A DNA stretch of 64,000 bases from Brasilonema sennae CENA114 (GCF_006968745.1 NZ_CP030118.1:6778284-6842283), one strand, 5' to 3'; shown: positions 1 to 9,191, counted from the stretch's first letter. Numbers and translations: made by a program. Notes: generated by a model from the sequence alone, not told the origin.

Positions 1-82
1 AATCTACACCTAAATCGCTCAGTGCATCCTTCAAGGAATCAACGTTACGGATTTGGGTCTTAATCTGGCTAAAGTGTGACAT
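1..82 (-). CDS. DUF1257 (Ycf35-like) protein, N-terminal part only
   Basis: The first 27 residues of a minus-strand gene that runs off the left edge. They begin MSHFSQIKTQIRNVDSLKDA and continue ALSDLGVD, which I recognise as the N terminus of the DUF1257/Ycf35 family, found in cyanobacteria and algal plastids; its function is not established. The ATG is at 80-82. A DUF2997 gene lies just upstream on the same strand, the usual cyanobacterial arrangement, so the two are probably co-transcribed. Only the start is visible, so nothing can be said about the rest of the protein. Confidence 0.8.
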   Translation of the reverse strand, partial: MSHFSQIKTQIRNVDSLKDALSDLGVD

Positions 83-94
83 GGCGGTTGTGAA

Positions 95-133
95 TGAATG
101 AACTAAACAATGAATGAACTAAACAATGAATGA
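95..133. repeat. 16-bp tandem repeat, 2.4 copies
   Basis: The unit TGAATGAACTAAACAA is present at 95-110 and 111-126, with a partial third copy, in the short gap between the DUF2997 and DUF1257 genes. It looks like simple slippage and may sit in their shared transcript. Confidence 0.7.
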
Positions 134-137
134 AAAC

Positions 138-359
138 TTACCAATCGCTAAACGTGGTTTGCGTATTTACCACATTCGATTGCTGCACAATGGTCGCAAA
201 ATATTCTGAGCTTGGCTCGTGAGTTAGTACCTGTCCTAGCTGTGCCTCTATAGCTGCGGTAACTTCAGCGCAGGAAGCACCTATGATGCCAGTGACTTTT
301 TCTTGTACCCTACCGTCTGGATAAATTACGAACTCTAATGTCTCCATGCTCTTTGCCAA
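138..359 (-). CDS. DUF2997 family protein
   Basis: A 73-residue protein starting MAKSMETLEFVIYPDGRVQE. This N terminus and the later stretch ASCAEVTAAIEAQLG match my memory of the small DUF2997 family, which is widespread in cyanobacteria and of unknown function. Translation could instead begin at Met5 (METLEF, position 347), the start common in homologues. It is the upstream member of a probable two-gene unit with the DUF1257 gene, with about 55 bases between them. No signal peptide or membrane segment is visible. The family assignment is fairly firm; no role can be inferred from sequence. Confidence 0.75.
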   Translation of the reverse strand: MAKSMETLEFVIYPDGRVQEKVTGIIGASCAEVTAAIEAQLGQVLTHEPSSEYFATIVQQSNVVNTQTTFSDW

Positions 360-780
360 CCAAAATACTAGGCTTGGACAGTACTGCTATAGCAACTGAC
401 TACAAATGCAGCCCTCTGAAACAGCATTTTTCCTTAGCTACAAATTTGCCATTTGTTAACTAATGTTCCATCTCTCAAAATATATATCTCAGAAACTTAA
501 CAAAACTTATTACTCTTATTAGTTGTTACACCTGTTATTTGTAAGTTTCCCTTAACCATATCAATTTAGTCAAGCTAAAAATTCAACTTTTCATTTCAGT
601 GGGTAAACGGCTAAAAACCAGCATTATTCAGAGAAAGAGGTGTAAAAACAGTGAGATTTGTTGAATACTTTTCTCATTATTCTCCGAATCATCCAATTCT
701 CAGCTACAAAACTAGCCAAACCAGGACTCCCAACTGTTAAACGGTAGGATAAGCTGTTATCTAATTCTAAAAAGTTCATC

Positions 781-1803
781 ATGAATGCAGAGCAAGTGAC
801 AGGTTCTACTCATCTCCCGAAAGCGATGCGCGTAGGAGTACTGGGGTTTGGCGGACTGGGACAAGCAGCTGCCAAAGTACTCGCCCCAAAACGTGAAATG
901 CTTTTAGTAGCAGCGGCAGATAAACAAGGCTACGCCTACGCCGCTGATGGTTTAAACGCTCAAGAATGCATTGCAACTTATCAATCTCAAGGTTCGGTAG
1001 GTTATCTAGAACCCATTGGAACTTTAACAAATCAAAGTGTTGAGGATTTAATAGAAAAATCTTATCCTGTAGACGGGTATTTTCTGGCGTTACCCAATCT
1101 CCCCAATGATTTCATTGCCTCTGTCGCTCGCCAGTTTATCAAATCTGGATGGCGCGGGGTACTGGTGGATGCGATTAAACGCACCAGTGCTGTGGAACAA
1201 CTGCTGGGAATGAAAGAAGAACTGCAAGCAGCAGGAATCACCTACATGACAGGATGTGGTGCGACACCAGGACTGTTAACAGCAGCCGCAGCTTTAGCCG
1301 CCCAAAGCTACGCCGAAATTCATCGAGTGGAAATTACTTTTGGGGTAGGAATCGCGAACTGGGAGGCTTACCGCGCCACCATCCGCGAAGATATTGCCCA
1401 TATGCCGGGTTATAGTGTGGAAACTGCTAGGGCAATGACAGATGAGGAAGTAGAAGTACTTCTAGATAAAACCAATGGTGTGCTGACTTTAGAAAACATG
1501 GAACACGCTGATGATGTGATGTTAGAGTTAGCAGGAATTGTGGGGCGCGATCGCGTAACCGTTGGTGGCATAGTTGATACCCGCAATCCCAAAAAGCCCA
1601 TTAGCACAAACGTTAAAATCACTGGTCGCACTTTTGAGGGTAAAATTTCCACCCACACCTTCACATTAGGGGATGAAACCAGTATGGCAGCCAACGTCTG
1701 TGGACCAGCGTTTGGTTATCTGAAAGCTGGCGTTGGATTACATCAGCGAGGTATCTATGGATTATTCACCGCTGCTGAAATTATGCCTCAGTTTGTGAGG
1801 TAG
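781..1803 (+). CDS. Saccharopine dehydrogenase-like oxidoreductase
   Basis: A 340-residue protein with an N-terminal Rossmann fold: the stretch MRVGVLGFGGLGQAAAK (about residues 16-32) carries the glycine-rich dinucleotide-binding loop. Cyanobacterial proteins of this kind are annotated saccharopine dehydrogenase-like, but the substrate is not known and lysine metabolism should not be assumed. A conserved-looking GCGATPGLLTAAAALAAQ segment lies near the middle (about 158-175). Met17 (829) is an alternative start that would begin directly at the Rossmann strand. The gene stands alone; upstream is a roughly 400-base AT-rich region. An intrinsic terminator lies about 155 bases past the stop. Confidence 0.7.
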   Translation: MNAEQVTGSTHLPKAMRVGVLGFGGLGQAAAKVLAPKREMLLVAAADKQGYAYAADGLNAQECIATYQSQGSVGYLEPIGTLTNQSVEDLIEKSYPVDGYFLALPNLPNDFIASVARQFIKSGWRGVLVDAIKRTSAVEQLLGMKEELQAAGITYMTGCGATPGLLTAAAALAAQSYAEIHRVEITFGVGIANWEAYRATIREDIAHMPGYSVETARAMTDEEVEVLLDKTNGVLTLENMEHADDVMLELAGIVGRDRVTVGGIVDTRNPKKPISTNVKITGRTFEGKISTHTFTLGDETSMAANVCGPAFGYLKAGVGLHQRGIYGLFTAAEIMPQFVR

Positions 1804-1957
1804 TGATTCGCTAAGTAGGTCAACTTTAAACAACGTAAGATAGAGCTATTAAGGCAGAAAGCAGGTGTGGTGAAGGATTTATTCATTTTGATTATTTTAC
1901 GTTTAATTAGATTGACTTACTTATCAGCTTAAGTCTTTAATTGTTTATATTTTTTAG

Positions 1958-1992
1958 GCTGGGTTGAAAAATAAAACCCAGCTTATTTTTTT
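1958..1992 (+). terminator. Rho-independent terminator
   Basis: GCTGGGTT (1958-1965) pairs with AACCCAGC (1975-1982), followed by a T-rich tract. It would end transcription from the oxidoreductase gene upstream. Confidence 0.7.
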
Positions 1993-2161
1993 GACTTTGG
2001 ACATTAAACAAATCTTTTGTCGTCATATCATAACTCCCAAACATCTCCATATCAAGAGCTTACCAACAAGAGGTTTAGACGGCTTCTAAACCCTTTAGCG
2101 TGGCGCTAATAGCACATCACCCACACCGTTTAGCGTGGCGCTATTTGAACGAATCTTTCAT

Positions 2162-2364
2162 ACTCACATCTTGCACCAATAAATATTGATGTTGTTTTGA
2201 CACACAGTAAAAACCCTAAAATCCTTATTTTACCTATAAAAGTCAAGAAAAAGACTGTAGCTTTATTGCACTGTTTTTGACTAAACCCAGGGTTATACGG
2301 AAAAAGCTTTATTGCACTGTTTTTGACTAAACCCAGGGTTATACGGAAAGGTGCAAGATCTGAG
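2162..2364. mobile_element. MITE-like element with 16-bp terminal inverted repeats
   Basis: About 203 bp bounded by ACTCACATCTTGCACC (2162-2177) and GGTGCAAGATCTGAG (2350-2364), which are inverted copies with one mismatch. The same termini bound another segment at 36482-36660, and a diverged single end is near 47921-47943. No open frame inside looks like a gene. The interior holds a tandem 46-bp repeat. Two copies of TTTAGCGTGGCGCTA precede it at about 2094 and 2127. Mobility is inferred from the repeated ends. Confidence 0.5.
2259..2349. repeat. Tandem duplication of a 45/46-bp unit
   Basis: The 45-bp block beginning AGCTTTATTGCACTG and ending TTATACGGAAA occurs at 2259-2303 and again, identical, at 2305-2349. 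It forms the right half of the MITE-like element. Confidence 0.85.
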
Positions 2365-2459
2365 CATACCTGCCCACTCATTGTTTAAGCCAGACGTGGA
2401 GTAGTGATGTTTTTGATAGTGACCTAGAACGGATAAAAATTTGTTCCGGAAAATCACAC

Positions 2460-2645
2460 TTGAAACGGGAATTCATTAAAATCCCAGAGCAGACTGGAGT
2501 ATCGAAAAAAATCGGAAACACTTTAGTAAAACAACAAGAAAAGTTATTTGAATTGTGGCATCGGGTTAGAGATGGAACTTTGAAGTGCTGTGAGTTTCAA
2601 CTTCTAGTTCAAGAAATTCGCAATTCAATCAAGTCCTCCTTGTAA
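2460..2645 (+). pseudogene. IS66-family transposase remnant
   Basis: A 61-codon frame with only a TTG start. The stretch EKLFELWHRVRDGTL followed by a helix ending in IRNSIKSSL resembles an internal segment of IS66-family TnpC transposases, where a WWHRVRDGTL-type motif precedes the C-terminal catalytic region. Full-length IS66 transposases are about 450-550 residues and no DDE region is visible here, so this is a fragment. It follows a MITE-like element, consistent with an old insertion site. The family link is from memory and needs a profile search. Confidence 0.5.
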
Positions 2646-2700
2646 GAGGCTGCTCTAACGTCTCAAAGATGTTCAAGTCGTATATAGTTACAAACATTCC

Positions 2701-4170
2701 ATGAAATTGAAAAGACGGAAAATACTCTATTTGCTGACTAGTATGTTTACATTAGTCGGTTTCAAAAATAGTATCCAGCGAGCTCAGGCACAGTCTAGCT
2801 CAGTGGTCGGTGTTAATAAAAATTTACTTGCCGCTTTGGATTTAGAACCAGACAATACAACCTATTCCGAAGTCATCGATTACAGTTTGAATGGTAGAGA
2901 TCAACTACAGAAAAGTTCTGCTCAAAAAGTTGTACTCGACAACTTGGGAACAAACTCTAAAAACAATCCAGAACAAATTTATCAAGCATTTCTTCAGGCT
3001 ACGGCAGGTGGTGTTGAAGACAAACCAGTGCTTATGTATCAAGGTATTAATACCTCACCATACTCTGAACAAATTAAGGATTACCCCACTCGTTTAATGC
3101 AGAGACCTAATGGTAAAAATCTAGTTAGCGGAACTCAAGTTAATGCTACATTTAGTCCTTATCCAGCAATAGGAAAAGTTCCTAACATTAATGAGCAAGG
3201 TCTAACTTTTCTTCATGAAGATATTAAAGAAGCCTGTGTTTGCATTGGTAATTTCGATAATCAACGAAAGTTCCAGACTAAATGGTTGGGGAGAAATGCA
3301 CTTGCGTGCGATGAATTTTGGAGTAGTACTAAAATAATTGCGTTGCTTAATCTTGTTTCTCGCATCAACAGAAAAAATCCGGAAGTAGATTTTGACTCTT
3401 ATAGTGTTAGAGGTATAGACACATCCGGGAATCAAAATAGTTTTCGCTTCCAAGATTTAGCTAGGGATATGGTCAGCTATGAACATAAAATCGCGACCTC
3501 AAATTCCTTGGGTGCAATGTTCAAGAGATTTTCTCTCCCACTGGATTTAGAGAAGTGGCTTAAACTCATCACAGGTAATCAGGACTTGATATTTCGCGGT
3601 ACATACGGGAAAAAACCTTTTATCGAAGAACCAGAGTTAGTTGAGACCACTACAAACAAGGTGATTTTGAATGCCGATCAACAGCTTCCTAGATGGCAGT
3701 GTAACGTGGTATCTGCCTATGATTTAACAAGGATAGTATCCATGTTGGGTTGGCATAATTACATCCCAAGGCAATCGCGCATACCACATGCAAATTGGGA
3801 AAGTCTTACAACTGTCATTACCGCGATGGGAGCAGATTCAGCTCGTTTAACTGATTTAGCCATTCAAGTATTGGGTTTACAAAATGACCTTGAATCTGTT
3901 GCGATTATCTCAAAACTCGGCAATGGGAATACTTCTACTAGGGAGAGAACTGAAGCTGTCTACCTTGCACTCGTACATTTTGTAGATAGTCGTCCAAAAG
4001 CATTAGGAAAGCCAGCCAAACTGTTCACATTTACTATGGCTTTACGAGGAGGAAAGGCGCTTCAACCAAGAGACCCCAACCGAGAAGTGGTAGAACTTGA
4101 TGCCAGGATGGCAACGGAAGTTACCGAGATTGTGCGGAGAGTATTGGCATTGGAATTAGATCTTGTGTAG
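2701..4170 (+). CDS. Exported serine hydrolase of the beta-lactamase/PBP type (predicted)
   Basis: A 489-residue protein with a basic N terminus, a hydrophobic stretch (about 8-22) and a likely signal-peptidase site after AQA (28-30), so probably periplasmic. I see an SSTK at 208-211 (SxxK nucleophile motif), SNS at 267-269 in the place of the class A SDN loop (spacing 59, against 60 in class A enzymes), and KLG at 405-407 as a KxG motif. These three together suggest the penicilloyl-serine transferase fold. The third SDN-position residue is Ser rather than Asn, and the long N-terminal region is unlike classical beta-lactamases, so a cell-wall or unknown hydrolase role is as likely as antibiotic hydrolysis. 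It stands alone and a hairpin follows the stop. Confidence 0.45.
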   Translation: MKLKRRKILYLLTSMFTLVGFKNSIQRAQAQSSSVVGVNKNLLAALDLEPDNTTYSEVIDYSLNGRDQLQKSSAQKVVLDNLGTNSKNNPEQIYQAFLQATAGGVEDKPVLMYQGINTSPYSEQIKDYPTRLMQRPNGKNLVSGTQVNATFSPYPAIGKVPNINEQGLTFLHEDIKEACVCIGNFDNQRKFQTKWLGRNALACDEFWSSTKIIALLNLVSRINRKNPEVDFDSYSVRGIDTSGNQNSFRFQDLARDMVSYEHKIATSNSLGAMFKRFSLPLDLEKWLKLITGNQDLIFRGTYGKKPFIEEPELVETTTNKVILNADQQLPRWQCNVVSAYDLTRIVSMLGWHNYIPRQSRIPHANWESLTTVITAMGADSARLTDLAIQVLGLQNDLESVAIISKLGNGNTSTRERTEAVYLALVHFVDSRPKALGKPAKLFTFTMALRGGKALQPRDPNREVVELDARMATEVTEIVRRVLALELDLV

Positions 4171-4217
4171 TCCATAAAATTTTGAGAGTTTTCACAAGGG
4201 TTATAGCCTATGAAAAG

Positions 4218-4253
4218 TGCTCGAAAAACCCGACAGGTTAAGTTTTTCGAGCA
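4218..4253 (+). terminator. Stem-loop after the serine hydrolase gene
   Basis: TGCTCGAAAAAC pairs with GTTTTTCGAGCA around a 13-base loop, 48 bases past the stop codon. There is no long T tract afterwards, so termination is likely but not certain. Confidence 0.5.
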
Positions 4254-4271
4254 AAATCGAGCAAATAATTA

Positions 4272-4861
4272 TTAACAATTAATATTATTAAATGTCTTTT
4301 TCAGATTAAGATAATTGTTTATAGATTGACCTTGCCTACTAAGGGTATAATTGATATCCTTCCAATACACCGCAAAAGCCTCCCGAATTGCTTCTTCTTG
4401 GACATTAGGCGAATTTAGAAATTTTAATTTGCTATCAATACCTTTCTTTTGAGTCCATCTACCTCGCCAGTAATTCTTGTCAGCACCATATCCATAATAA
4501 ATACTCGCTTTGTAGTAGCCAAGACGAATCAGGAGGATTTCTCCAAATTGGTACTTACCGATGAATGAAAGTGGATTTTCAAATTGTACTGCTTTGGATC
4601 TCCTTATAATAGACCTGTTTCACGAACTCCAAGTACTTCCAACATATCTTGGAAAGTTCCCTTGCTCTTATCAGATTGCTTTTTTTGAGAAATAACAACT
4701 CCCATCTCAGGTGTAAGCGACTTAAAGTTTTCTCCCATCAATAAGGAGTTTTTGTGATAACTTAGACTCAAGAAATTGCCATCACTAGAAAGTAGTTGAC
4801 AGATTATAAGCATTGTATAGTAGATGATTTTTGCAGCGCGATTTGGATTCCCAGGTTTCAC
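4272..4861 (-). pseudogene. Decayed muralytic/transglycosylase-like gene (stop plus frameshift)
   Basis: Two adjacent minus-strand frames reassemble into one protein. The upstream 85-codon part ends ...MLEVLGVRETGLL at a TAA (near 4604). Reading through gives GDPKQYN, then a one-base shift leads into FENPLSFIGKYQFGE, LGYYKASIYYGYGADKNYWRG and on to a stop at 4272. The FIGKYQFGE...NYWRG pattern resembles a cyanobacterial lysozyme/transglycosylase-like domain often found in large secreted proteins; I recall the pattern, not a precise family. The downstream part contains no Met. The gene is therefore inactivated by at least two lesions. Met17 may be the older start, because the first residues read through a common non-coding repeat. 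Confidence 0.6.
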
Positions 4862-4893
4862 CTGGGAACGAGTCTAAGGCGGAATAAACACTA

Positions 4894-5421
4894 TTAGTAA
4901 GTCTGTTGTAGATTCTCAATTGTCAGATATTCTTCTTCATCAGCTATTTGACTCTTGTAATCAATGTTAATTTGAGTTGGGTAGCCGAGTGTAGAATTAT
5001 ACTTGACATCCAAGCTATCTGCTTTCTTGGCGATCGCATCCCTGATGACATCAAAAAGCCTGGGAACTGTATCATATTTTTGGAAGAATTCTGGATTAAC
5101 TGGTTGACCAGTGGCAACAGAAGTCACAGAAGTTGTTCTGCCGTTACGCACTTCAATGATCACTGGTCCTCTTGCTTCGGCTGTGCAGAAGCAACTCCGG
5201 CTAAATGTATACCGATAGTTCGAAATATTTTGCCGATTCCACAAACGCTGATTAGTTTTTAATTGCTGTGAATCATTTTGACTTCTGGCTGATGATTGTG
5301 CTACGACTATAGGGGATTTCGATATTACTGGTGTGTGCAAACTTAGAGACATCACTAATCCTGCACCAATAACAATCGGCAAGCGTATAGGCATTGATTT
5401 CATATTCAAGATTCTAAGCAT
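4894..5421 (-). CDS. DUF6174 exported protein
   Basis: A 175-residue protein with an N-terminal hydrophobic segment (about residues 12-31) and a likely cleavage region near VVAQS (about 39-43), so it is predicted to be exported. The stretch LWNRQNISNYRYTFSRSCFC followed by GPVIIEVRNGR is characteristic of the DUF6174 family; the two cysteines could form a disulfide. Function is unknown. Met7 (MKSMPIRL) is a possible alternative start. It lies upstream of the muralytic pseudogene on the same strand, but the gap contains a repeat and no operon is implied. Confidence 0.65.
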   Translation of the reverse strand: MLRILNMKSMPIRLPIVIGAGLVMSLSLHTPVISKSPIVVAQSSARSQNDSQQLKTNQRLWNRQNISNYRYTFSRSCFCTAEARGPVIIEVRNGRTTSVTSVATGQPVNPEFFQKYDTVPRLFDVIRDAIAKKADSLDVKYNSTLGYPTQINIDYKSQIADEEEYLTIENLQQTY

Positions 5422-6095
5422 TTAGCAAACTCCTGGGAATTTTTTCGCTCTCGCCTCATTTTGCGAAATACTTACCACAATACGGTATAACTAGTTTCTT
5501 TGTCAAGTTGCCTTCACAGATCTTAGGTAAGTGAGTTAAATAGCCTTTCCTTAAGCTTTTAAAGTATAAAACTTACTCAGTATAAATGATTGGTACGAGA
5601 TGCTTTGAAATCTGGAAAAACCTGATCTCCTAATGTAGTTAGTATATAGGACTCGTATTTGATTTTTGACGAAGCTAGGTACACTTTCTGTTCCCTGTTC
5701 TCTGTTCCCTGTTCCCTGTTCTCTGTTCTCTGTTCCCTACTTCTACTTTGTCAATTCACCCTATGGCTAACGCCACGCCTTACGGCTATCGGGTGTGCGC
5801 AGAGCGCACGCCTTACGGCGAACGCCAGATGCCTACGGAGGGAAACCCTCCTGCAGCACTGGTCTCACCAAAAAAAACCGGATTCCTATATATGAATTTT
5901 ACAAAAACCTATTTTTATGACGTTTTTCTAAAAATTTATAAAAAAAATACATTTGTTTACACACCTACTTTTACAAATAAATAACATGAATAAAAGTGTT
6001 TATTAACAAACATGTTTTTGACTCTTATTTAAGCGTCTACCAGTCATCAGCAGTTCAATTATCGATTCCTAAAAAAACAAAGAACGTGGAGTATT
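5422..6095. repeat. Intergenic region with heptamer tandem and palindromic repeats
   Basis: No gene is supported here. At 5688-5738 a 7-bp unit (CTGTTCC or CTGTTCT) repeats about seven times. At 5762-5862 a GC-rich block of short imperfect palindromes (CGCCACGCCTTACGGC type) matches the interspersed repeats common in filamentous cyanobacteria. The last 200 bases are very AT-rich and probably contain the promoter of the VanZ-like gene. Frames reading through this block are repeat artefacts. Confidence 0.7.
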
Positions 6096-7604
6096 ATGAA
6101 CAGACGCAAAATTGTTAGCCTCCTTTCTAATAAATTGGGTATTCCAGGAGATGTAATTCTGATAACTTTGAGCGTTATCATAGTGTTAATAGCTACACTT
6201 TACCCGTTTAATTTTCATTTTCCAAAAAGTTTTTCGCTACCAGCCCTTGTTGCCAGTTTTGATAACACCAGTTTTTTTAAAGACCAGGTAAACAATATTT
6301 TACTATTTGCGCCTTTCGGTTTCGGTTTGGCTAGTCTGTTACAGAGAAGGAAGATGAAGCCAATCAATCAATTTATAATAGTGATACTTCTGAGTGCTGG
6401 CTTATCATCAACAGTTGAAGCTCTGCAAGTGTTTCTCCCTTCTAGAACACCGACTCCTGCTGATATTTGTAACAATACTATAGGTGGATTAGTGGGTCTA
6501 ATCTGCTTTTGTCTGTGGAATTTGGAAAGCTTTATCTACACCTTAATACGTTTAGAAAATAGTAGAAAGAAGAATTCTATTAAAAAACTTACTGTATTCT
6601 TTATTGGATACATACTTGTATCATTTCTTTTTTCTGTTCTCTGGCAGAATACAACTAATCTGAGTAATTGGTCTTTGAACTATCCACTCTTGATTGGCAA
6701 TGAGAGAACAGGTGATAGACCTTGGCAGGGACAGGTTTCAGATGTTTATATTGCTGATAAAGCCATTTCTAAGCATGAAGTATCAGAACTTTTTAGTCAA
6801 AAGAATTACAGTGAAATTTTTGGTAAGTCTTTGCTAGCTTCCTATTCATTGAGTGGAACAGAAACTTATCAGGATCGTACTGGTCAACTCCCCGAACTAT
6901 TATCCCAAGGTCAGTCACCAGATGTCAAAGATGAAAAAGGTGTTGTTTTAAGTTCCAACCATTGGCTGAAAACAACAGAACCTGTAAGTTTATTGAGTAA
7001 AAGCATACGTGAAACTTCTCAATTTACAATAATTACTACCGTTGCTACTGCTGATACCGCTCAGGTTGGACCTGCACGCATCATCTCACTTTCAGGTGAT
7101 TCTCTTCATCGCAATTTTACACTAGGACAGCAGGGAACTGACTTAGACTTGCGAATACGAACACCAATGACTGGAGCAAACGGGGCTGATACAAAATTAA
7201 CGATTCCTAATGTTTTTGCAGATACTAATTCTCATCATATAATCATCACTTATTCTGGAGCGACTGTTCAAGTTTATATAGATAAATCAAATTCTTATTC
7301 TTTGAATCTCTTGGAATGGTTTCCGAAAGAGCAGAAATTATTTTATTATGCACTAACTTTTATCCCTTTAGGGCTTTGCTTAGCGCTCTTAACGACTTTA
7401 GCGAAAAGAAAGTTAACTTTTAATAGGTTATTGCTTCCGAGTGGGATATTATTACCCTCTGTGATACTGGAAAGTATTTTGGTAACTGACGGCGGTAAAA
7501 GTCTCAGCCTAAAAGGTCTGTTGCTTGGTATATTATTAACAGCCGGGACAACACTGATATTAAGATGGCGAGCTTCGATGGTGCTTAAAACAGTGAACAG
7601 TTAA
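6096..7604 (+). CDS. VanZ-like membrane protein with a LamG-like domain
   Basis: A 502-residue protein. Residues about 18-160 hold four hydrophobic segments and the VanZ-family pattern NNILLFAPFGFGLAS followed by STVEALQVFLPSRTPTPAD and NNTIGGLVG. The middle (about 185-410) is soluble and reads like a concanavalin/LamG sandwich, with GDRPWQGQVSDVYIADKAI resembling a LamG core. Three more hydrophobic segments close the protein (about 412-495). VanZ proper confers low-level teicoplanin resistance, but most VanZ-like proteins have no known role. The topology suggests a carbohydrate-binding domain exposed on one side of the membrane. The gene stands alone between repeat-rich gaps. Confidence 0.65.
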   Translation: MNRRKIVSLLSNKLGIPGDVILITLSVIIVLIATLYPFNFHFPKSFSLPALVASFDNTSFFKDQVNNILLFAPFGFGLASLLQRRKMKPINQFIIVILLSAGLSSTVEALQVFLPSRTPTPADICNNTIGGLVGLICFCLWNLESFIYTLIRLENSRKKNSIKKLTVFFIGYILVSFLFSVLWQNTTNLSNWSLNYPLLIGNERTGDRPWQGQVSDVYIADKAISKHEVSELFSQKNYSEIFGKSLLASYSLSGTETYQDRTGQLPELLSQGQSPDVKDEKGVVLSSNHWLKTTEPVSLLSKSIRETSQFTIITTVATADTAQVGPARIISLSGDSLHRNFTLGQQGTDLDLRIRTPMTGANGADTKLTIPNVFADTNSHHIIITYSGATVQVYIDKSNSYSLNLLEWFPKEQKLFYYALTFIPLGLCLALLTTLAKRKLTFNRLLLPSGILLPSVILESILVTDGGKSLSLKGLLLGILLTAGTTLILRWRASMVLKTVNS

Positions 7605-8057
7605 CAGTTAACAGTTAACAAAAGCAAAAACACCTGGCGAATAGAATTCGCGGCTATACAGACAAAGCCTGCCTCCGCAGGCTAGATGTATTAGTCCGCG
7701 CAGGCGGTGAGACAGCGCTGCAGGAGGGTTTCCCGACCTAGGCGACTGCGTAAGCGCAAAGCGTACGCCAAGGGCGAACGCGTAGCGTCTCCGCAGGAGA
7801 TACCCGAAGGGACTTGGTTTGTATAGCCGAGCCACTGCGTTGGACGGGTTTCCCGGCTTGTAGACGCCGGAGGCGGCTTCCCGCAGGGTAGCACCTGGCG
7901 TCCAGACTTCCAGTCTGAGGGGAATTTACATATTTGGGATGCTCCCTCCGTATTTTCTGTTGTAACTGGTAACTGGTAACTGATAACTGATAACTGGTAA
8001 CTGGTAACTGATAACTCTGTCCTGTTATACAAACTAATGTAGTGGGAGACGACTGTT
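7605..8057. repeat. Repeat-filled intergenic region
   Basis: No gene seen. It starts with three copies of ACAGTTA at about 7599-7619 overlapping the upstream stop, continues with GC-rich palindromic repeats (7680-7900), and ends with about eight copies of a 7-bp unit GTAACTG or ATAACTG at 7962-8016. Apparent minus-strand frames here only translate the repeats. Confidence 0.75.
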
Positions 8058-9191
8058 GTGTCACCTCACCCTGATATAAGTCAAAATTCAATTGTTGAAT
8101 TACTTACCGCTCAAGGCTTAAAGATTGTTCCCCCAAATCTTATTGAAGAACATCCAACAGCAAAATTACCCTTAGTTCGTTTAACAGGTTCTCCAGAAGA
8201 GATCGGAGCAGAACATGGTACTAAGCTTAGTCACCGCATTGAAAAAGCTTTTGAACTTTACAGAGCAAAACTTTTTGCCCAATGGACTGATGCTTCGCTC
8301 AAGGCGACTTCGTTAGCATTTTTTGAGCGGATTCAAGAATTTTCACAGGAGTATGCTGTTGAACTAGAGGCGATAGCATCTCACGCAGGGCGACAACTTT
8401 GGGAAGTCGTCATGCTCATGTCCCGAACCGAAATACTTCGCTCTAGTGCACCTAATGAATGTACCTCTATCTACTTCAAACAGAGTCGTATTCTCGGGCA
8501 AAATTGGGATTGGGTAGAAGAGTTTGAAAACTTAGCTGTCATTTTTGATGTAACACGACAGGATGGTTTCCGCTTTGTTGCTTTAGGAGAGCCAGGTTTT
8601 GTCAAAATCGGCTTCAATACTGCGGGTATTGGAGTTTGTCTCAACATTCTTAAATGTCGAGCAAGTACAGGAGGAATTCCTGTACATATACTTTTGCGAA
8701 AAGTTTTAGATTCTACCTCACTCAATCAAGCGTATCATGCAATCATTGCTGCTGAGCGAGCAACGATGAGTAACATTCTGATCGCTGATGATTTAGGTAG
8801 GTATGTGAATCTTGAACTTGCTGGGAACGAATTATTTACTCTCAATGAAAACGAAGTTGAAGTGAATAATGTTGTTGTTCACACGAATGGATTTCTCACT
8901 TCAAAAAGAGAAAAGATTGACTTCCCAGAAGAAACTGAAAGTTCAGCTGCGCGAATTGTCCGAGCAAAGTCTCTTACGTCCACTCAATCGGGACGATATG
9001 AAGCTGATATGTTAAAAATTCTTCTTGATCAAGAAGGAAACTTACCAATATGTCGCCAGTCAGAGAGAAATATCTTTGATGGACTCACCTATGGAACTGT
9101 ATCAACGGTTGTTATGAATTTGAGGGAAAGAAAACTGATTTTCTCACAAGGTAATCCTCGTAATGGAATGTTTTCTTGTGTCTCTATTTAG
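8058..9191 (+). CDS. C45-type acyltransferase/peptidase-like protein
   Basis: A 377-residue Ntn-hydrolase candidate. The region RLTGSPEEIGAEHG (about 41-54) and the segment NECTSIYFKQSRILGQNWDW (133-152) match the C45 family (acyl-CoA:6-aminopenicillanate acyltransferase-like). Cys135 in the ECTS context would be the autoprocessing nucleophile, freed by cleavage into two chains. GFVKIGFNTAGIGVCLNIL (about 185-203) is the usual conserved core. Characterised relatives cleave or transfer acyl groups from amide-linked compounds; the natural substrate here is unknown. The start is GTG at 8058. It is monocistronic. Confidence 0.7.
   Translation: MSPHPDISQNSIVELLTAQGLKIVPPNLIEEHPTAKLPLVRLTGSPEEIGAEHGTKLSHRIEKAFELYRAKLFAQWTDASLKATSLAFFERIQEFSQEYAVELEAIASHAGRQLWEVVMLMSRTEILRSSAPNECTSIYFKQSRILGQNWDWVEEFENLAVIFDVTRQDGFRFVALGEPGFVKIGFNTAGIGVCLNILKCRASTGGIPVHILLRKVLDSTSLNQAYHAIIAAERATMSNILIADDLGRYVNLELAGNELFTLNENEVEVNNVVVHTNGFLTSKREKIDFPEETESSAARIVRAKSLTSTQSGRYEADMLKILLDQEGNLPICRQSERNIFDGLTYGTVSTVVMNLRERKLIFSQGNPRNGMFSCVSI

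Noticed and set aside
7608..8091. Three overlapping minus-strand frames of 75-117 codons
   Set aside because: They translate palindromic and heptamer repeats and have composition unlike proteins.
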